Below are positions 28,032 through 36,829 of a stretch of DNA of 64,000 nucleotides, in pieces. Made by a program: the position numbers and the translations under genes. The notes beneath the pieces are model-generated. The model was not told the origin of the DNA. It ran no database searches and worked only from the letters and a program-made list of their open reading frames with translations. The stretch lies in the NCBI RefSeq assembly GCF_014198245.1, contig NZ_JACIHE010000023.1:1-64000 (forward strand), in the 5' to 3' direction. How positions within the stretch are numbered: position 1 is the stretch's first letter; each line of letters begins with the position of its first letter. This DNA comes from Bradyrhizobium sp. cir1 (GTDB taxonomy: Bacteria; Pseudomonadota; Alphaproteobacteria; Rhizobiales; Xanthobacteraceae).

Positions 28032-28119
28032 CGTCATTGCGAGGAGCTCTTGCGACGAAGCAATCCAGTCTGTTCACCGCGGAAAGACTCTGGATTGCTT
28101 CGCTTCGCTCGCAATGACG
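28032..28119. repeat. Palindromic repeat family C
   Basis: CGTCATTGCGAGGAGCTCTT on the left and TGGATTGCTTCGCTTCGCTC with GCAATGACG on the right. The left arm differs from the other copies by a short variant (GAGGAGCTCTTGCGAC). It ends 14 bases before the stop of the binding-protein gene. Confidence 0.85.
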
Positions 28120-28132
28120 GCGGAGAGACCTG

Positions 28133-29170
28133 TTACCTCATCGGCGGCGCGTACTGCACGCCGCCGGCATTCCACAGCTGGTTCATGCCGCGCGGGATCT
28201 TCAGCTTGGACTTCTCGCCGATGTTGCGCTCGTACATCTCGCCGTAATTGCCGACTTGGCGGATGATGCGTACGACCCAGTCCTTGGTGAGGCCCAGCTG
28301 CTCGCCGTAATTGCCCTCGGTGCCGACGAGGCGCATCACTTCCGGCTTCTTCGACTTCAGGGCCTCGTCGATGTTCTCCGAGGAGACGCCGAGCTCTTCG
28401 GCGTTGATCATGGCGTAGAGCGTCCACTTCACGATCATCATCCAGTCGTCGTCGCGCTGGCGCACGACGGGGGCGAGCGGCTCCTTGGAGATCATGTCCG
28501 GCAGTATCATGTGATCGCCGGGCTTCGACAGGTTCAGTCTGAGCGCATAGAGCTGCGAGACGTCGGCGGAGAGCGTGTCGCACTTGCCGGTGTCGTAGGC
28601 CTTCACCACGTCGTCGAGCTTGTCGAACTTCACCTCTTCGTACTTCATGTTGTTGGCGCGGAAGTAGTCGGAGACGTTGAGCAGCGTCGTGGTGCCGGCC
28701 TGCACGCAGACCTTGCTGCCGGTCAGGTCCAGCGAGGTCTCCTTGTTGCGCGCGCGCGGCAGCATGAAGCCTGCGCCGTCGTAATAGGCGACTGCCGGGA
28801 AATAGAGATCGTAGTCGAGCTCGCGCGCCATGCTCCAGGTCGAGTTGCGGGAGAGGATGTCGACCTTCCGGCTCTGCAATTCCTTGAAGCGCTCGCTGGC
28901 GTCCAGCGGAACGAACTTCGCCTTGCTCGGGTCGTTGAAGATCGCAGCCGCTACAGCGCGGCAGAAATCGACGTCGAAGCCGGTCCAGTTGCCCTTGTCG
29001 TCGGGGATCGAGAAGCCCGGCAGGCCCTTGTTGACGCCGCACAGCACTTCGCCGCGGCGAACCGTGCGCTTCAGCGTGCGGGTGTCGTAGAACTCGTAGA
29101 TGACGGCGAGAACGCCGACCAGCACGGCGACCGCGAGCCCGATCAGCAGGCCGCCTCGAAAACTGCGCAT
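28133..29170 (-). CDS. Amino acid ABC transporter substrate-binding protein, AapJ-like
   Basis: A 345-residue family 3 periplasmic binding protein similar to AapJ, the general L-amino acid binding protein of rhizobia. The N-terminal hydrophobic stretch GLLIGLAVAVLVGVLAVIYEF acts as signal or anchor. GVNKGLPGFSIPDDKGNWTGFDVDFCRAVAAAIF (two pieces of the bound-ligand lobe) and NYGEQLGLTKDW near the end are typical. The usual aapQMP genes are not adjacent: an L,D-transpeptidase gene lies upstream and repeats downstream. It is an orphan binding protein that would have to share a permease encoded elsewhere. Confidence 0.88.
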   Translation of the reverse strand: MRSFRGGLLIGLAVAVLVGVLAVIYEFYDTRTLKRTVRRGEVLCGVNKGLPGFSIPDDKGNWTGFDVDFCRAVAAAIFNDPSKAKFVPLDASERFKELQSRKVDILSRNSTWSMARELDYDLYFPAVAYYDGAGFMLPRARNKETSLDLTGSKVCVQAGTTTLLNVSDYFRANNMKYEEVKFDKLDDVVKAYDTGKCDTLSADVSQLYALRLNLSKPGDHMILPDMISKEPLAPVVRQRDDDWMMIVKWTLYAMINAEELGVSSENIDEALKSKKPEVMRLVGTEGNYGEQLGLTKDWVVRIIRQVGNYGEMYERNIGEKSKLKIPRGMNQLWNAGGVQYAPPMR

Positions 29171-29257
29171 GATGTCTCTCTCTCGAAAAAATCGGGAAAA
29201 GGAGTTTGGAGGAGGGGGCAGAGCATGATCGGTGCGATCATGCTCGAACCATAGCCC

Positions 29258-29851
29258 TTAGAGTTCGGGCTTCTGACGGATGACGACTTTGGTCCCGACA
29301 GGGACGCGATCGTAGAGATCGGCGACGTCGTTGTTGACGAGACGGAAGCAGCCCGAGGACACCTTGGTGCCGATCGTGTCGGGCCGGTTGGTGCCGTGGA
29401 TGCGGTAGACGGTAGTGCCCAGATACATCGCGCGGGCCCCCAGCGGGTTGCCGGGGCCGCCGGCCATGAAGCGCGGCAGATAGGGCTGGCGCTGGATCAT
29501 CTCCGCCGGAGGCGTCCAGTCCGGCCACTCCTTCTTGTTGGTGATGGTCACCAGCCCCTGCCATTGAAAACCGTCGCGGCCGACGCCGATACCGTAGCGG
29601 ATCGCGCGCCCGCCGGGCTGGACCAGATAGAGGTGCCGTTCGGCGGTCGAGACGATGATCGTGCCCGGCGCTTCCGTGGTGCGGAAGTACACGACCTGCT
29701 TCTGCCATTCCGGATCAAGCTCGTAGGCATCGTCGGCGATCAGGCCCGGCTCGTCGCCGCGGTCCGGCTGCTGGGCGGAGGCGTATGAGGTGGTCAGAAC
29801 CAAGCTCAGGGCCGTGATCAACGCCCCCGTCAGGCGACGATAGTCCGTCAT
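29258..29851 (-). CDS. L,D-transpeptidase (ErfK/YbiS/YcfS/YnhG type)
   Basis: A 197-residue exported peptidoglycan enzyme with a signal ending TSYASA (about residue 26). The YkuD-type catalytic domain spans about residues 64-195 and has IHGTN (His152) and the nucleophile motif SSGCFR (Cys168, Arg170). Such enzymes form 3-3 cross-links or attach outer-membrane proteins to peptidoglycan in alphaproteobacteria. The gene is single, followed after about 90 bases by the AapJ-like gene in the same direction. Confidence 0.92.
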   Translation of the reverse strand: MTDYRRLTGALITALSLVLTTSYASAQQPDRGDEPGLIADDAYELDPEWQKQVVYFRTTEAPGTIIVSTAERHLYLVQPGGRAIRYGIGVGRDGFQWQGLVTITNKKEWPDWTPPAEMIQRQPYLPRFMAGGPGNPLGARAMYLGTTVYRIHGTNRPDTIGTKVSSGCFRLVNNDVADLYDRVPVGTKVVIRQKPEL

Positions 29852-30040
29852 TTCAAGCTCTCCCCGCTGCCACAGCGCAAATCATTCAAAGCCATCAAAT
29901 CTCAGGGGCATGTTCATGGCAAGTTGATGGCGCGCGCGGCTGATATGTCACGAGAATGCTTTGGTTTTTTGACGGGCCCTTCGCAATGCCACAAACGGGG
30001 GATGGCGCGAAAAGCTTAGATCGGTACCGCGGTGGTAGTG

Positions 30041-30240
30041 GGCTCCCTCCCCCGCCTGCGGGGAGGGCGATCGCGCAGGACTCCTGGCGGCGGCCTGAGC
30101 GCGCCCGATCCTTCGAGACGCGCGCAACGGCGCGCGCCTCAGGATGAGGCTAAGACGCATCGGTGCCCGTCGAAATTGGCGCCGCGCCCTCCGTCCTCAT
30201 CCTGAGGGCCCGCCGCAGGCGGGCGTCTCGAAGGATGGCC
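30041..30240. repeat. Palindromic repeat family B with a GC-rich leader
   Basis: A leader with CTCCCCCGCCTGCGGGGAGG (30050-30071 region, broken here by one C) precedes the family B pair ATCCTTCGAGACGCGCG to CTCAGGATGAGG and CCTCATCCTGAGGGCC to GTCTCGAAGGATGG. It fills most of the gap 29852-30297. The remainder (29852-30040) shows no gene; it should contain the promoter of the L,D-transpeptidase. Confidence 0.82.
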
Positions 30241-30297
30241 GCAGGCGACGTTGTCAGCTCTCTTTCAAGTGCGCCCGCAGCGCTGCAAGCGGGAGAG

Positions 30298-31272
30298 CTA
30301 GATCTTGTTGCTCTCCGGCGCGATCCCGAGCCGCCGCACGATCTCGGTGCCCACCGCGCGGGCCTCGATCCGCGAACCGACTCGGGGGCTGCGAAACCGC
30401 TTTCCCGAGCGAAGGCGGATCGTGACGATGCAGTGCTCGTCCTCCGACCGGCCGCGGCGGTCGACGGTGATCGTCTTCACCTCGTGTCCCCTGATGCTGT
30501 CCGTGCGCGGCGTGCCGTCGCCCCACAGCCGCTCGACGCGGATATCGCCCTGCCGGATGACCCAGAACGCGCCGGTCGCGAGGTTGGCGTATCTGTAGAC
30601 CGCGAACGCCGCGAGCGCGCCCAGCGGCAGCAGCAGGATATCGACATGGCTGGGCGGCCATCCGCGCCAGAGCTTGTAGGCGTAGGGCACGGCGGACAAC
30701 GCCACGGCGATCAACGCGACGATGCGGATGTCCCGCGCGGAAAACGCCTCGAGAGGCTCGCCGAGATGCATCTCGGAGTTGCTGGCATCGAGCGGATTGC
30801 TGGGGGCCTCGACATTGGGAACGTCGAACTGCTTGGCGACCCGCGCCACGGTGTCGTGAACATGCGTGACGTCGGAGATCGGTGGCGACGTCAGGCGCTC
30901 GCCCGAGACAAGCGTGAAGACGAGTTGAAAGCGGGCCTTCACCCTCTTGCTGCCGGGAACTTGCAGTCCGCTGATCTCGTCCTTCGCGACGATCCGCGTC
31001 TGCAGTTTCCCGAACGGCCGCTGATGGCCGATCAGGATCTCATCAGGCGTGATGATCCACACCACCGCCGGCGCCATCATGATGCCGACGACGAACCCGG
31101 CTCCCACCAGCAGCGCCACCACCGAGATGACGATCTCCAGGGTGTCGTGCGTGAACAGGCCCGGCGTGAAGCAGAGCGCAACGGCGGCCGCGGAGCCGGC
31201 CACGACCAGCCGCTGTGCGATCGAGGAACCTTCACGAAGGCGGATGTCGGTGCTAGTGGTCGCGTCGTCCAT
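30298..31272 (-). CDS. Hypothetical membrane protein with two helix pairs
   Basis: A 324-residue protein not recognised beyond its topology. The ATG at 31272 was chosen because it opens a short polar N-terminus before the first hydrophobic pair (AGSAAAVALCFTPGL and IVISVVALLVGAGFVVGIMM). A soluble segment of about 110 residues follows, with features of a PH-like domain (WIITPDEILIGHQRPFGKLQTRIVAKDEI split over two strands). A second membrane pair (IRIVALIAVALSAVPYAYKLW; VDILLLPLGALAAFAVYRYA) precedes another PH-like soluble segment. The duplicated design, membrane pair plus about 100 soluble residues, suggests internal duplication. Function unknown. Confidence 0.7.
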   Translation of the reverse strand: MDDATTSTDIRLREGSSIAQRLVVAGSAAAVALCFTPGLFTHDTLEIVISVVALLVGAGFVVGIMMAPAVVWIITPDEILIGHQRPFGKLQTRIVAKDEISGLQVPGSKRVKARFQLVFTLVSGERLTSPPISDVTHVHDTVARVAKQFDVPNVEAPSNPLDASNSEMHLGEPLEAFSARDIRIVALIAVALSAVPYAYKLWRGWPPSHVDILLLPLGALAAFAVYRYANLATGAFWVIRQGDIRVERLWGDGTPRTDSIRGHEVKTITVDRRGRSEDEHCIVTIRLRSGKRFRSPRVGSRIEARAVGTEIVRRLGIAPESNKI

Positions 31273-31388
31273 TGCGGGCGGCTGATTGCGTCGCCCGCGA
31301 AACTCCACGGACGGGTCCGTGGAGTCAAGCAACAAGGGTGTTAGGCGAAACCAGCCGCGTGGTGCTCGCCAGGTACTATAGCCAGGTA

Positions 31389-31952
31389 CTAGCTGCTCAC
31401 GTTCAGCAGCTTGGCCACCGTGCGGTCGATCTCGTCGTAGCGGCCTTCGCCGGCGTGCTGGAACACGATCTTGCCGGTCTGGTCGATGATGTATTGCGCC
31501 GGCCAATACTGGTTGCTGTAGGCGTTCCAGGTCCTGGAATCATTGTCCTGCGCCACCGGATAGGTGATGCCGTGCCGCTTCAGCGCGGCCTGCACGTTCG
31601 AGGCCGAGCGCTCGAACGGGAATTCCGGCGTGTGCACGCCGACCACGACGAGACCCCGGTCCTTGTACTTCGCATAGAGGTCGGTGACGTGCGGCAGCGT
31701 GTTGACGCAGTTGACGCAGCCATAGGTCCAGAAGTCGACCAGCACGACCTTGCCGCGCAGGTCGGAAAGGCTGAGCGGCTTCGAGTTGAACCAGTTGGTG
31801 ATGCCGGTGAAATCAGGCGCGGTCTGCTGGCTTGCGGCGGCGACGGTGATCGGCGTGGCGCGCGCAGCCTCGTCGCAGATGCCGGGGATGACGGCGCCGG
31901 TGACAGTGATGCCGATCAGTGCAGCAGACATTGCGAGCAGTTTGAGAGTCAT
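31389..31952 (-). CDS. Thioredoxin-like protein, TlpA/redoxin type
   Basis: A 187-residue exported thioredoxin-fold protein. A signal peptide (MTLKLLAMSAALIGITVTGA) precedes the redox motif YGCVNC (Cys79, Cys82) and the cis-proline region YWPAQYIID. The CVNC motif and WFNSKPLSLSDLRGKVVLVDFW entry match the partner of DipZ/CcdA-type electron carriers. It starts 31 bases after the CcdA-like gene and so is probably co-transcribed with it: CcdA would pass electrons from cytoplasmic thioredoxin across the membrane to this protein. The reduced client is unknown. Confidence 0.88.
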   Translation of the reverse strand: MTLKLLAMSAALIGITVTGAVIPGICDEAARATPITVAAASQQTAPDFTGITNWFNSKPLSLSDLRGKVVLVDFWTYGCVNCVNTLPHVTDLYAKYKDRGLVVVGVHTPEFPFERSASNVQAALKRHGITYPVAQDNDSRTWNAYSNQYWPAQYIIDQTGKIVFQHAGEGRYDEIDRTVAKLLNVSS

Positions 31953-31983
31953 GGAAGCGTCCTCCGGTGAAGTTTTGGGATGA

Positions 31984-32682
31984 TCACAGGCCGATCTGGC
32001 CGGTGGGATAGAATCCGGTGAGCCACGCCACGATCAGCGTGTCGTATTGGAAATAGGCGGCGACGGCGAAGGCGATCACGACGACGCCAAAGCCCTGCTG
32101 GAGCCGCGGTGAGATGCGCGCGAGGCTGCGCACGCGCGTGGTTGCGGCCTGTCCGCCATAGGCGATCGCGAGCATCGGGATCGCCGCACCAATGGCGTAG
32201 GCGACCAGCAGCGTGCCGGCCCAGGCCAGGTTCTTCGAGGTCGCCACCAGCGTCAGGATCGAGCCGAGCACGGGCCCTGCGCAGGGCGTCCAGACCAGGC
32301 CCAGCGTGGTGCCGAGCACGAGCCCGCCAAGCGCGCCCTCGCGTTGCACGCCGCTCGAGCTGCCGAGGTCGAGCCAGCCATTGAGCCGGATCGACAGCCA
32401 CTCGAACGGCGCCGGCCACAGCATCAACAGGCCGAAGCCGAGCAGCAGGATCGACGCCGCCTCGCGCAGCACGTTTGGATCGAAATTGAACAGATGTGTG
32501 AGCGCGCCGAGCAGCAGCGCGGCCGCGGAGAAGGAGACGACGAAGCCGAGCGCGATCATCGCGGGACGCAAGTGCCCCGCGCGCCCGATCGAGGCGCCAA
32601 GCAGGATCGGCAGCATCGGCAGCGTGCAGGGCGCGGCGATGGTGAGGATGCCGGCGAGGACGGCGAAGAGCAGTTCGAGCAT
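31984..32682 (-). CDS. CcdA-like thiol-disulfide transmembrane electron carrier
   Basis: A 232-residue membrane protein with about six helices. The two conserved redox cysteines lie in the first helix (APCTLPMLP, Cys19) and the fourth (WTPCAGPV, near residue 132), as in CcdA/DsbD-beta. It is first in a two-gene operon with the periplasmic thioredoxin at 31389. Roles in this family include cytochrome c maturation and oxidative protection; there are no cytochrome-maturation genes nearby. Confidence 0.9.
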   Translation of the reverse strand: MLELLFAVLAGILTIAAPCTLPMLPILLGASIGRAGHLRPAMIALGFVVSFSAAALLLGALTHLFNFDPNVLREAASILLLGFGLLMLWPAPFEWLSIRLNGWLDLGSSSGVQREGALGGLVLGTTLGLVWTPCAGPVLGSILTLVATSKNLAWAGTLLVAYAIGAAIPMLAIAYGGQAATTRVRSLARISPRLQQGFGVVVIAFAVAAYFQYDTLIVAWLTGFYPTGQIGL

Positions 32683-32844
32683 GGCGCACTCGTGATGGAG
32701 GTCACGAGGGCAGTTCGGAACGAATGCGTCAGGCGTTACGCGACGTCACACGTTCGTGACTTGCCGCGAGGCCGGTGCGTTCCCTCCCCACAAGGTCGGG
32801 CTATCGCAGATGGCGTGTTGGTGGCGGCCTGAGCAAGCGCCTCG

Positions 32845-32973
32845 TCCTTCGAGACGACCGCTTCCAGCGGTCTCCTCAGGATGAGGCTAGGCAGCGTTGG
32901 TCCCGTTGAAATTGCTGCCGCGCACTCCGCCCTCATCCTGAGGGCCCGCCATCGGCGGGCGTCTCGAAGGATG
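32845..32973. repeat. Palindromic repeat family B, paired
   Basis: Left unit CGTCCTTCGAGACGACCGC to CTCAGGATGAGG, right unit CCTCATCCTGAGGGCC to GTCTCGAAGGATG. The region 32683-33234 holds this repeat, the terminator at 33033-33071 and otherwise no reading frame that looks coding. Confidence 0.86.
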
Positions 32974-33032
32974 CGTTGCGGGCGAGCTCAGGCGCGGCCA
33001 CCAAACATGAGTAGAGTGGGGCCCCTAACGCC

Positions 33033-33071
33033 AAATAGAAAACGACCCGGACGGGGGCATCGTCCGGGTCG
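33033..33071 (-). terminator. Intrinsic terminator after the ECF sigma gene
   Basis: On the minus strand CGACCCGGAC and GTCCGGGTCG form a ten-base perfect stem (33071-33062 and 33052-33043) with a nine-base loop, followed by TTTTCTATTT. It lies about 165 bases past the sigma factor stop, so the transcript would carry a long 3' tail. Confidence 0.8.
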
Positions 33072-33234
33072 CTGGAGGTCTTGGGAGGTTTAACGAAACC
33101 GTATGGGAGCTTTATAGGGAGGAAGTTTTTCCGCCTGATGTTGTCGTTTGTTTCAATTGTTTCGTGGGCGGTAACGCTTCCGTGTCCGGGGAGAGGGTCG
33201 CAAGTTCAGTCCTATCCCCTTGAAATCATTGTCC

Positions 33235-33846
33235 TTACGCGGCGAAACGGTCGACGCCGGCGCCCTTAAGCAAATCGGCCAGTTGCTTGCGGGCATAGAA
33301 CATCCTCGTCTTCACCGTGCTTTGGGGGATGCCGATGATCTGCCCGACCTCCTCCACCGACTTCTCGTGGTAGTAGATGAGGTTGATGATCTCGCGGTGC
33401 GCGGGCGACAATTTTGCCACGCAGGCGCGCAGGATGGCGCTGGTGTCGCTGCGGTCGAGCGAGGTCTCCGGCGTGTCGCAATCGTCGGGAATCTGGCGCA
33501 CGTCTTCCTGGTCGATGTCCTCGAAGCGGCGCTGGCGCATCGCGGTCAGCGCCTTGAAGCGAGCGATCGAGAGCAGCCAGGTCGAGACCTGCGAACGGCC
33601 CTGGAATTGGCCGGCGGTGCGCCACACGTCGAGGAACACCTGGCTGACCAGGTCTTCCGCCGTGGTGGCGTCGCGCACGATGCGCAGGATGAAACGGTAG
33701 ACCCGCACATTGTGCCGGCAATAGAGGATGTGCATGGCGGTCCGGTTGCCGTCGGCAATGCTCTCGAGGAGCATGTCGTCCGAAGTCGCCTGAGCGGCGA
33801 TGATGCTCTGGCTGGCCTGGGCGTTGATGGCGATGACGTTCGGCAT
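33235..33846 (-). CDS. ECF-type RNA polymerase sigma factor
   Basis: A 203-residue sigma-70-family protein of the extracytoplasmic-function type. Region 2 lies at about residues 28-95 (RHNVRVYRFILRIVRDATTAEDLVSQVFLDVWR in two pieces) and region 4 at about 140-192 (LSPAHREIINLIYYHEKSVEEVGQIIGIPQSTVKTRM). The linker DIDQEDVRQIPDDCDTPET is acidic. No anti-sigma gene is adjacent, which is unusual for a classic ECF factor; it may be controlled at the level of transcription or by a distant partner. It ends with the strong hairpin at 33033-33071. Confidence 0.9.
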   Translation of the reverse strand: MPNVIAINAQASQSIIAAQATSDDMLLESIADGNRTAMHILYCRHNVRVYRFILRIVRDATTAEDLVSQVFLDVWRTAGQFQGRSQVSTWLLSIARFKALTAMRQRRFEDIDQEDVRQIPDDCDTPETSLDRSDTSAILRACVAKLSPAHREIINLIYYHEKSVEEVGQIIGIPQSTVKTRMFYARKQLADLLKGAGVDRFAA

Positions 33847-34070
33847 GGACTTGGCTCCCCGTAGCGCCGCAACCGAGCGGCGTTTCCTTGGACCAAAGTG
33901 TTAATCAGCCACCGTTTCGGGACGTCTGCGCGAAAAGCGGAAAATGGTTTCGTGCGCTGCCAAATTGTTTCGTCAGTTTGGGCGCGACGAAACATTCGGG
34001 GCAAAAAGTCGTGGAATTTCAATGTACGGAAAATACGGGGGTGGGGATCTGGGGCCGCGCGGAGGCGCCG

Positions 34071-34095
34071 GGAACGTATTTCGGTGGATTGCGTT
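34071..34095 (+). promoter_or_regulatory. Possible EcfG-type promoter
   Basis: GGAAC at 34071-34075, a 16-base spacer and CGTT at 34092-34095 match the general-stress sigma factor EcfG consensus (GGAAC-N16/17-CGTT). No gene on the plus strand follows, so it could drive a non-coding RNA toward the repeat at 34235 or be a chance match. The rest of 33847-34234 shows no coding frame. Confidence 0.25.
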
Positions 34096-34234
34096 TGGTG
34101 GCGCGGCACCCAGCGCCGTGGTCGCGGGGGGCGAAGCGGCGGTTCAGGGCGTTTGATCGAGTCAAAGGGCATCTTGCGGGCGGGGTCTGCGGCCTGAAAT
34201 GCCTGATGGAGAGTGGCGCCGATGCCACTTGCTC

Positions 34235-34314
34235 CGTCATTGCGAGCGCAGCGAAGCAATCCAGAGTCTTTCCGCGGAGGGATTCTGGATTGCTTCGCTG
34301 CGCTCGCAATGACG
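34235..34314. repeat. Palindromic repeat family C
   Basis: CGTCATTGCGAGCGCAGCGA to CCAGAGTCTT and TCTGGATTGCTTCGC to CTCGCAATGACG. It lies 24 bases past the end of the OmpR-type gene and is probably the terminator of that operon. Confidence 0.88.
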
Positions 34315-34337
34315 ATGCGGAGGCGGCGGTGCCGCCC

Positions 34338-35075
34338 TTACGCCTTATCGCCCCCCGGCGAGAACAGATAGCCGCCGCCGCGGATGGTGCGAATCACGGC
34401 GGGCTTTGCCGGATCGGGCTCGATCTTGCGGCGGATGCGCATGATGCGGAGGTCGACCGCGCGGTCGAAGGCTTCGGCGTCGCGCGCATTGGCGAGCTCC
34501 AGCAGACGCTCGCGCGAGAGCACGCGCTTCGGGTTGGCCGCGAACACTTTCAAGAGCCCGAACTCGGATGCGGTCAGCGGATGCTCGTTGCCCTCGTCGT
34601 CGCGCAGTGCCTGGGCTTCGAGATCGAGCCATTTGGTACCGAAGCGCACCAGCTGATCCTTGCCCGATTTCGCAGCCGCCGCCTCTGCCGCCGCGGCCTT
34701 TGCCGGCGTGCTCCGCCGCAGCACCGAGCGGATGCGCGCCATCAGCTCGCGCAGCTCGCAGGGTTTGGCCACGTAATCGTCCGCGCCGAGCTCGAGGCCG
34801 ACGACGCGGTCGATCGGGCTCGCGGTCGCCGTCAGCATGATGACGGGCACGTTGTTGCGGCTCTTGAGGTCGCGGATGATCGAGAGCCCGTCTTCCTCGG
34901 GCATGTTGAGGTCGAGCACGACGAGATCGGGCACGCCGCCCTCGATCGCGGCGCGCAAGCTCTTGCCGCCGTCGCACAGCGTCACGGTGAAGCCGTGCAT
35001 CTTGAGGTAATCGCCGACCATCTCCCGGGCTGGAGCTTCGTCGTCGACGATCATGATGTGCTGGCTTTGGGTCAT
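34338..35075 (-). CDS. OmpR-family response regulator
   Basis: A 245-residue regulator. The receiver domain (residues 1-120) has IVDDE, the phospho-acceptor in VVLDLNMPEEDG and the lysine in DDYVAKP. An Ala-rich linker (KAAAAEAAAAKSGKD) leads to a winged-helix DNA-binding domain ending RTIRGGGYLFSPGG. The ATG at 35075 follows the stop of the hybrid kinase by five bases. It is the last gene of the DctP-kinase-kinase-regulator operon and presumably the output of one or both kinases. Confidence 0.93.
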   Translation of the reverse strand: MTQSQHIMIVDDEAPAREMVGDYLKMHGFTVTLCDGGKSLRAAIEGGVPDLVVLDLNMPEEDGLSIIRDLKSRNNVPVIMLTATASPIDRVVGLELGADDYVAKPCELRELMARIRSVLRRSTPAKAAAAEAAAAKSGKDQLVRFGTKWLDLEAQALRDDEGNEHPLTASEFGLLKVFAANPKRVLSRERLLELANARDAEAFDRAVDLRIMRIRRKIEPDPAKPAVIRTIRGGGYLFSPGGDKA

Positions 35076-35080
35076 GGTCT

Positions 35081-36829
35081 CTAGATCGGCATCTCGGTCG
35101 CAGGGAGGACGATGGTGAAGGTCGAGCCCTTGCCGGGGCCGTCGCTGTCGGCGGTCACCTCGCCGCCGTGCATGTCGATGATACGCTTCACGATGGATAA
35201 CCCAAGCCCCGTCGAGCTCTCGCCGGCGGTCGGTTTGGCGGACAGCCGCTGGAACCGGCCGAACAGGCGGCCGAGATCCTCCGGCGACAGGCCGGCGCCC
35301 TCGTCGCTGACGCGGACGATGGTGTCGCTGCCCTCGTGGATGACGGCGACGCCGATCCTGCCGCCGATCGGCGAGTACTTGATGGCGTTGCTGATGAGAT
35401 TGTCGATCGCCTCGCGGATGCGGTCGGTGTCGCACATGGTGACGATGTTGGGCGGCGCGGTGACGCTGATCGCCTGCTGCTTGTTGACGGCGAGCGGCTG
35501 GTTGGCCTCGGCGACCTCCTTGACCAGCGCCGCGACGTCGACCGGCTCGCGGCGGATGGTGATGTCGAAGGCATCCGCCATCGCGTCCGAGATCAGATGG
35601 TCGACCATCGTGGTCAGGCGCTTGGTGGCGTCGCGGATGTGATCGACCTGGGCGACCACGCCGCTTGCCGAGGCGCCGGTCGAGATCAGCTCCTTCAGCA
35701 TCTCGGTGCGCCCGAGGATGACGCCGAGCGGATTCTTCAGATCGTGTGCGACCGTGCCCAAAATCTCGTTCTTGAAGCCGTTGGCCCGCTGCAGCCGCAG
35801 CCATTGCGCCGACAGCCGGCGGTTGGCCTGCATCAGCGCGCGGGTGCGCTGGGCGACGCGGTCTTCCAGCTGGGTGTTGGCGTCCTGCAGCTGCTGGTAG
35901 AGGATGACGTTGTCGAACGCGATCGAGAGCCTGGAGGAGAAGATCTCGACCAGCGAGCGGTCGGTCTCGGACAGCTCGCGCTCGGCCTGCAGCAGCACCA
36001 CCACCTCGCGGCCGCTTCCGGTGCGCAAGTAAATCACGCTGCGATGGTCGGCGAACTCGTTCTTGCGGCGCTGGAACGCGGCTTCGACCATCTCGCGCAG
36101 CTCGGGGTCGAGCGCCTTCGACGACGTGGTGCCGATGAAGCGGCTGTAGCAGCCGCTGCCGGCGAGCACCGAAAGCTCGGGGTCGACGCCGCCATTGTCG
36201 CGCAGGACCAGTATGCCGGCGCAGTCGACGTTGAGCAGCGAGGCGAGCTGGGTCAGCACGCCCTCGGCGAGGCGCTGCATCGACTTGAAGTCGTACAGCG
36301 TGGACGCAGCATCGATGATGATCTCGAGCCCGCGCCGCGTCTGCACCATGCGCTCGAGCTGCTGATAGGAGCGCAGCGCCGCGGTCAGTGAGGTGAACAG
36401 CTTGTCGGCGGTGAGCTCGGTCTTGGCCTTGTAGTCGTTGATGTCGTACTGCACGATCACGCGCCGCTCGGGCGCCTGGCCGGGCTGGCCGGTGCGCAGG
36501 ATGATGCGCACGGTCTCGTTCTTGATCTCGTTGCGGATGAACTCGACCAGCTCGAGGCCGGCCACATCAGTCTCCATGATGACGTCGAGCAGCACCGCGG
36601 CGATGTCGCTGTGCGCGGCCATCAGCTTGCGGCCTTCCGCCGCGGAATACGCGGAGAGGATCTCCAGGCTCTGGCCGTTGAGGCTGTAGTCGGACAGCGC
36701 GAAACGGGTGCCGTCATGTACGGCCGGATCGTCGTCGATGACGGCGATCTTCCACTTCCGTGCGTTCTGGTCCTCCGACGCGGTACCGGTGTCGTCGATC
36801 AGGTGGAGGACATCGTCCTGTTCGGCCAT
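35081..36829 (-). CDS. Histidine kinase with N-terminal receiver domain (DUF3369 type)
   Basis: A 582-residue cytoplasmic kinase. Residues about 28-150 form a receiver domain with VIDDDPAVH, LLDVIMETDVAG (phospho-acceptor) and KAKTELT. A GAF-like DUF3369 domain (about 165-320) follows, with a short coiled coil (LQDANTQLEDRVAQRTRALMQA in part). The kinase core has the H-box TVAHDLKNPLG and ATP-binding motifs DNLISNAIKYSP, DEGAGLS and STGLGLSIVK. No membrane helix is present. The gene start overlaps the upstream kinase by 31 bases, so translation is likely coupled. The receiver may accept phosphate from that kinase. Confidence 0.92.
   Translation of the reverse strand: MAEQDDVLHLIDDTGTASEDQNARKWKIAVIDDDPAVHDGTRFALSDYSLNGQSLEILSAYSAAEGRKLMAAHSDIAAVLLDVIMETDVAGLELVEFIRNEIKNETVRIILRTGQPGQAPERRVIVQYDINDYKAKTELTADKLFTSLTAALRSYQQLERMVQTRRGLEIIIDAASTLYDFKSMQRLAEGVLTQLASLLNVDCAGILVLRDNGGVDPELSVLAGSGCYSRFIGTTSSKALDPELREMVEAAFQRRKNEFADHRSVIYLRTGSGREVVVLLQAERELSETDRSLVEIFSSRLSIAFDNVILYQQLQDANTQLEDRVAQRTRALMQANRRLSAQWLRLQRANGFKNEILGTVAHDLKNPLGVILGRTEMLKELISTGASASGVVAQVDHIRDATKRLTTMVDHLISDAMADAFDITIRREPVDVAALVKEVAEANQPLAVNKQQAISVTAPPNIVTMCDTDRIREAIDNLISNAIKYSPIGGRIGVAVIHEGSDTIVRVSDEGAGLSPEDLGRLFGRFQRLSAKPTAGESSTGLGLSIVKRIIDMHGGEVTADSDGPGKGSTFTIVLPATEMPI

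Noticed and set aside
29852..30040. Small RNA or tRNA gene in the gap upstream of the L,D-transpeptidase
   Set aside because: No cloverleaf, terminator or conserved RNA motif could be seen.
23759..34314. Repeated palindromes as a CRISPR array
   Set aside because: Copies are dispersed singly between genes, differ in family, and have no regular spacers or cas genes.
33888..35084. 398-codon open frame on the plus strand
   Set aside because: It crosses a non-coding region and a repeat and then runs antisense to the OmpR-type regulator.
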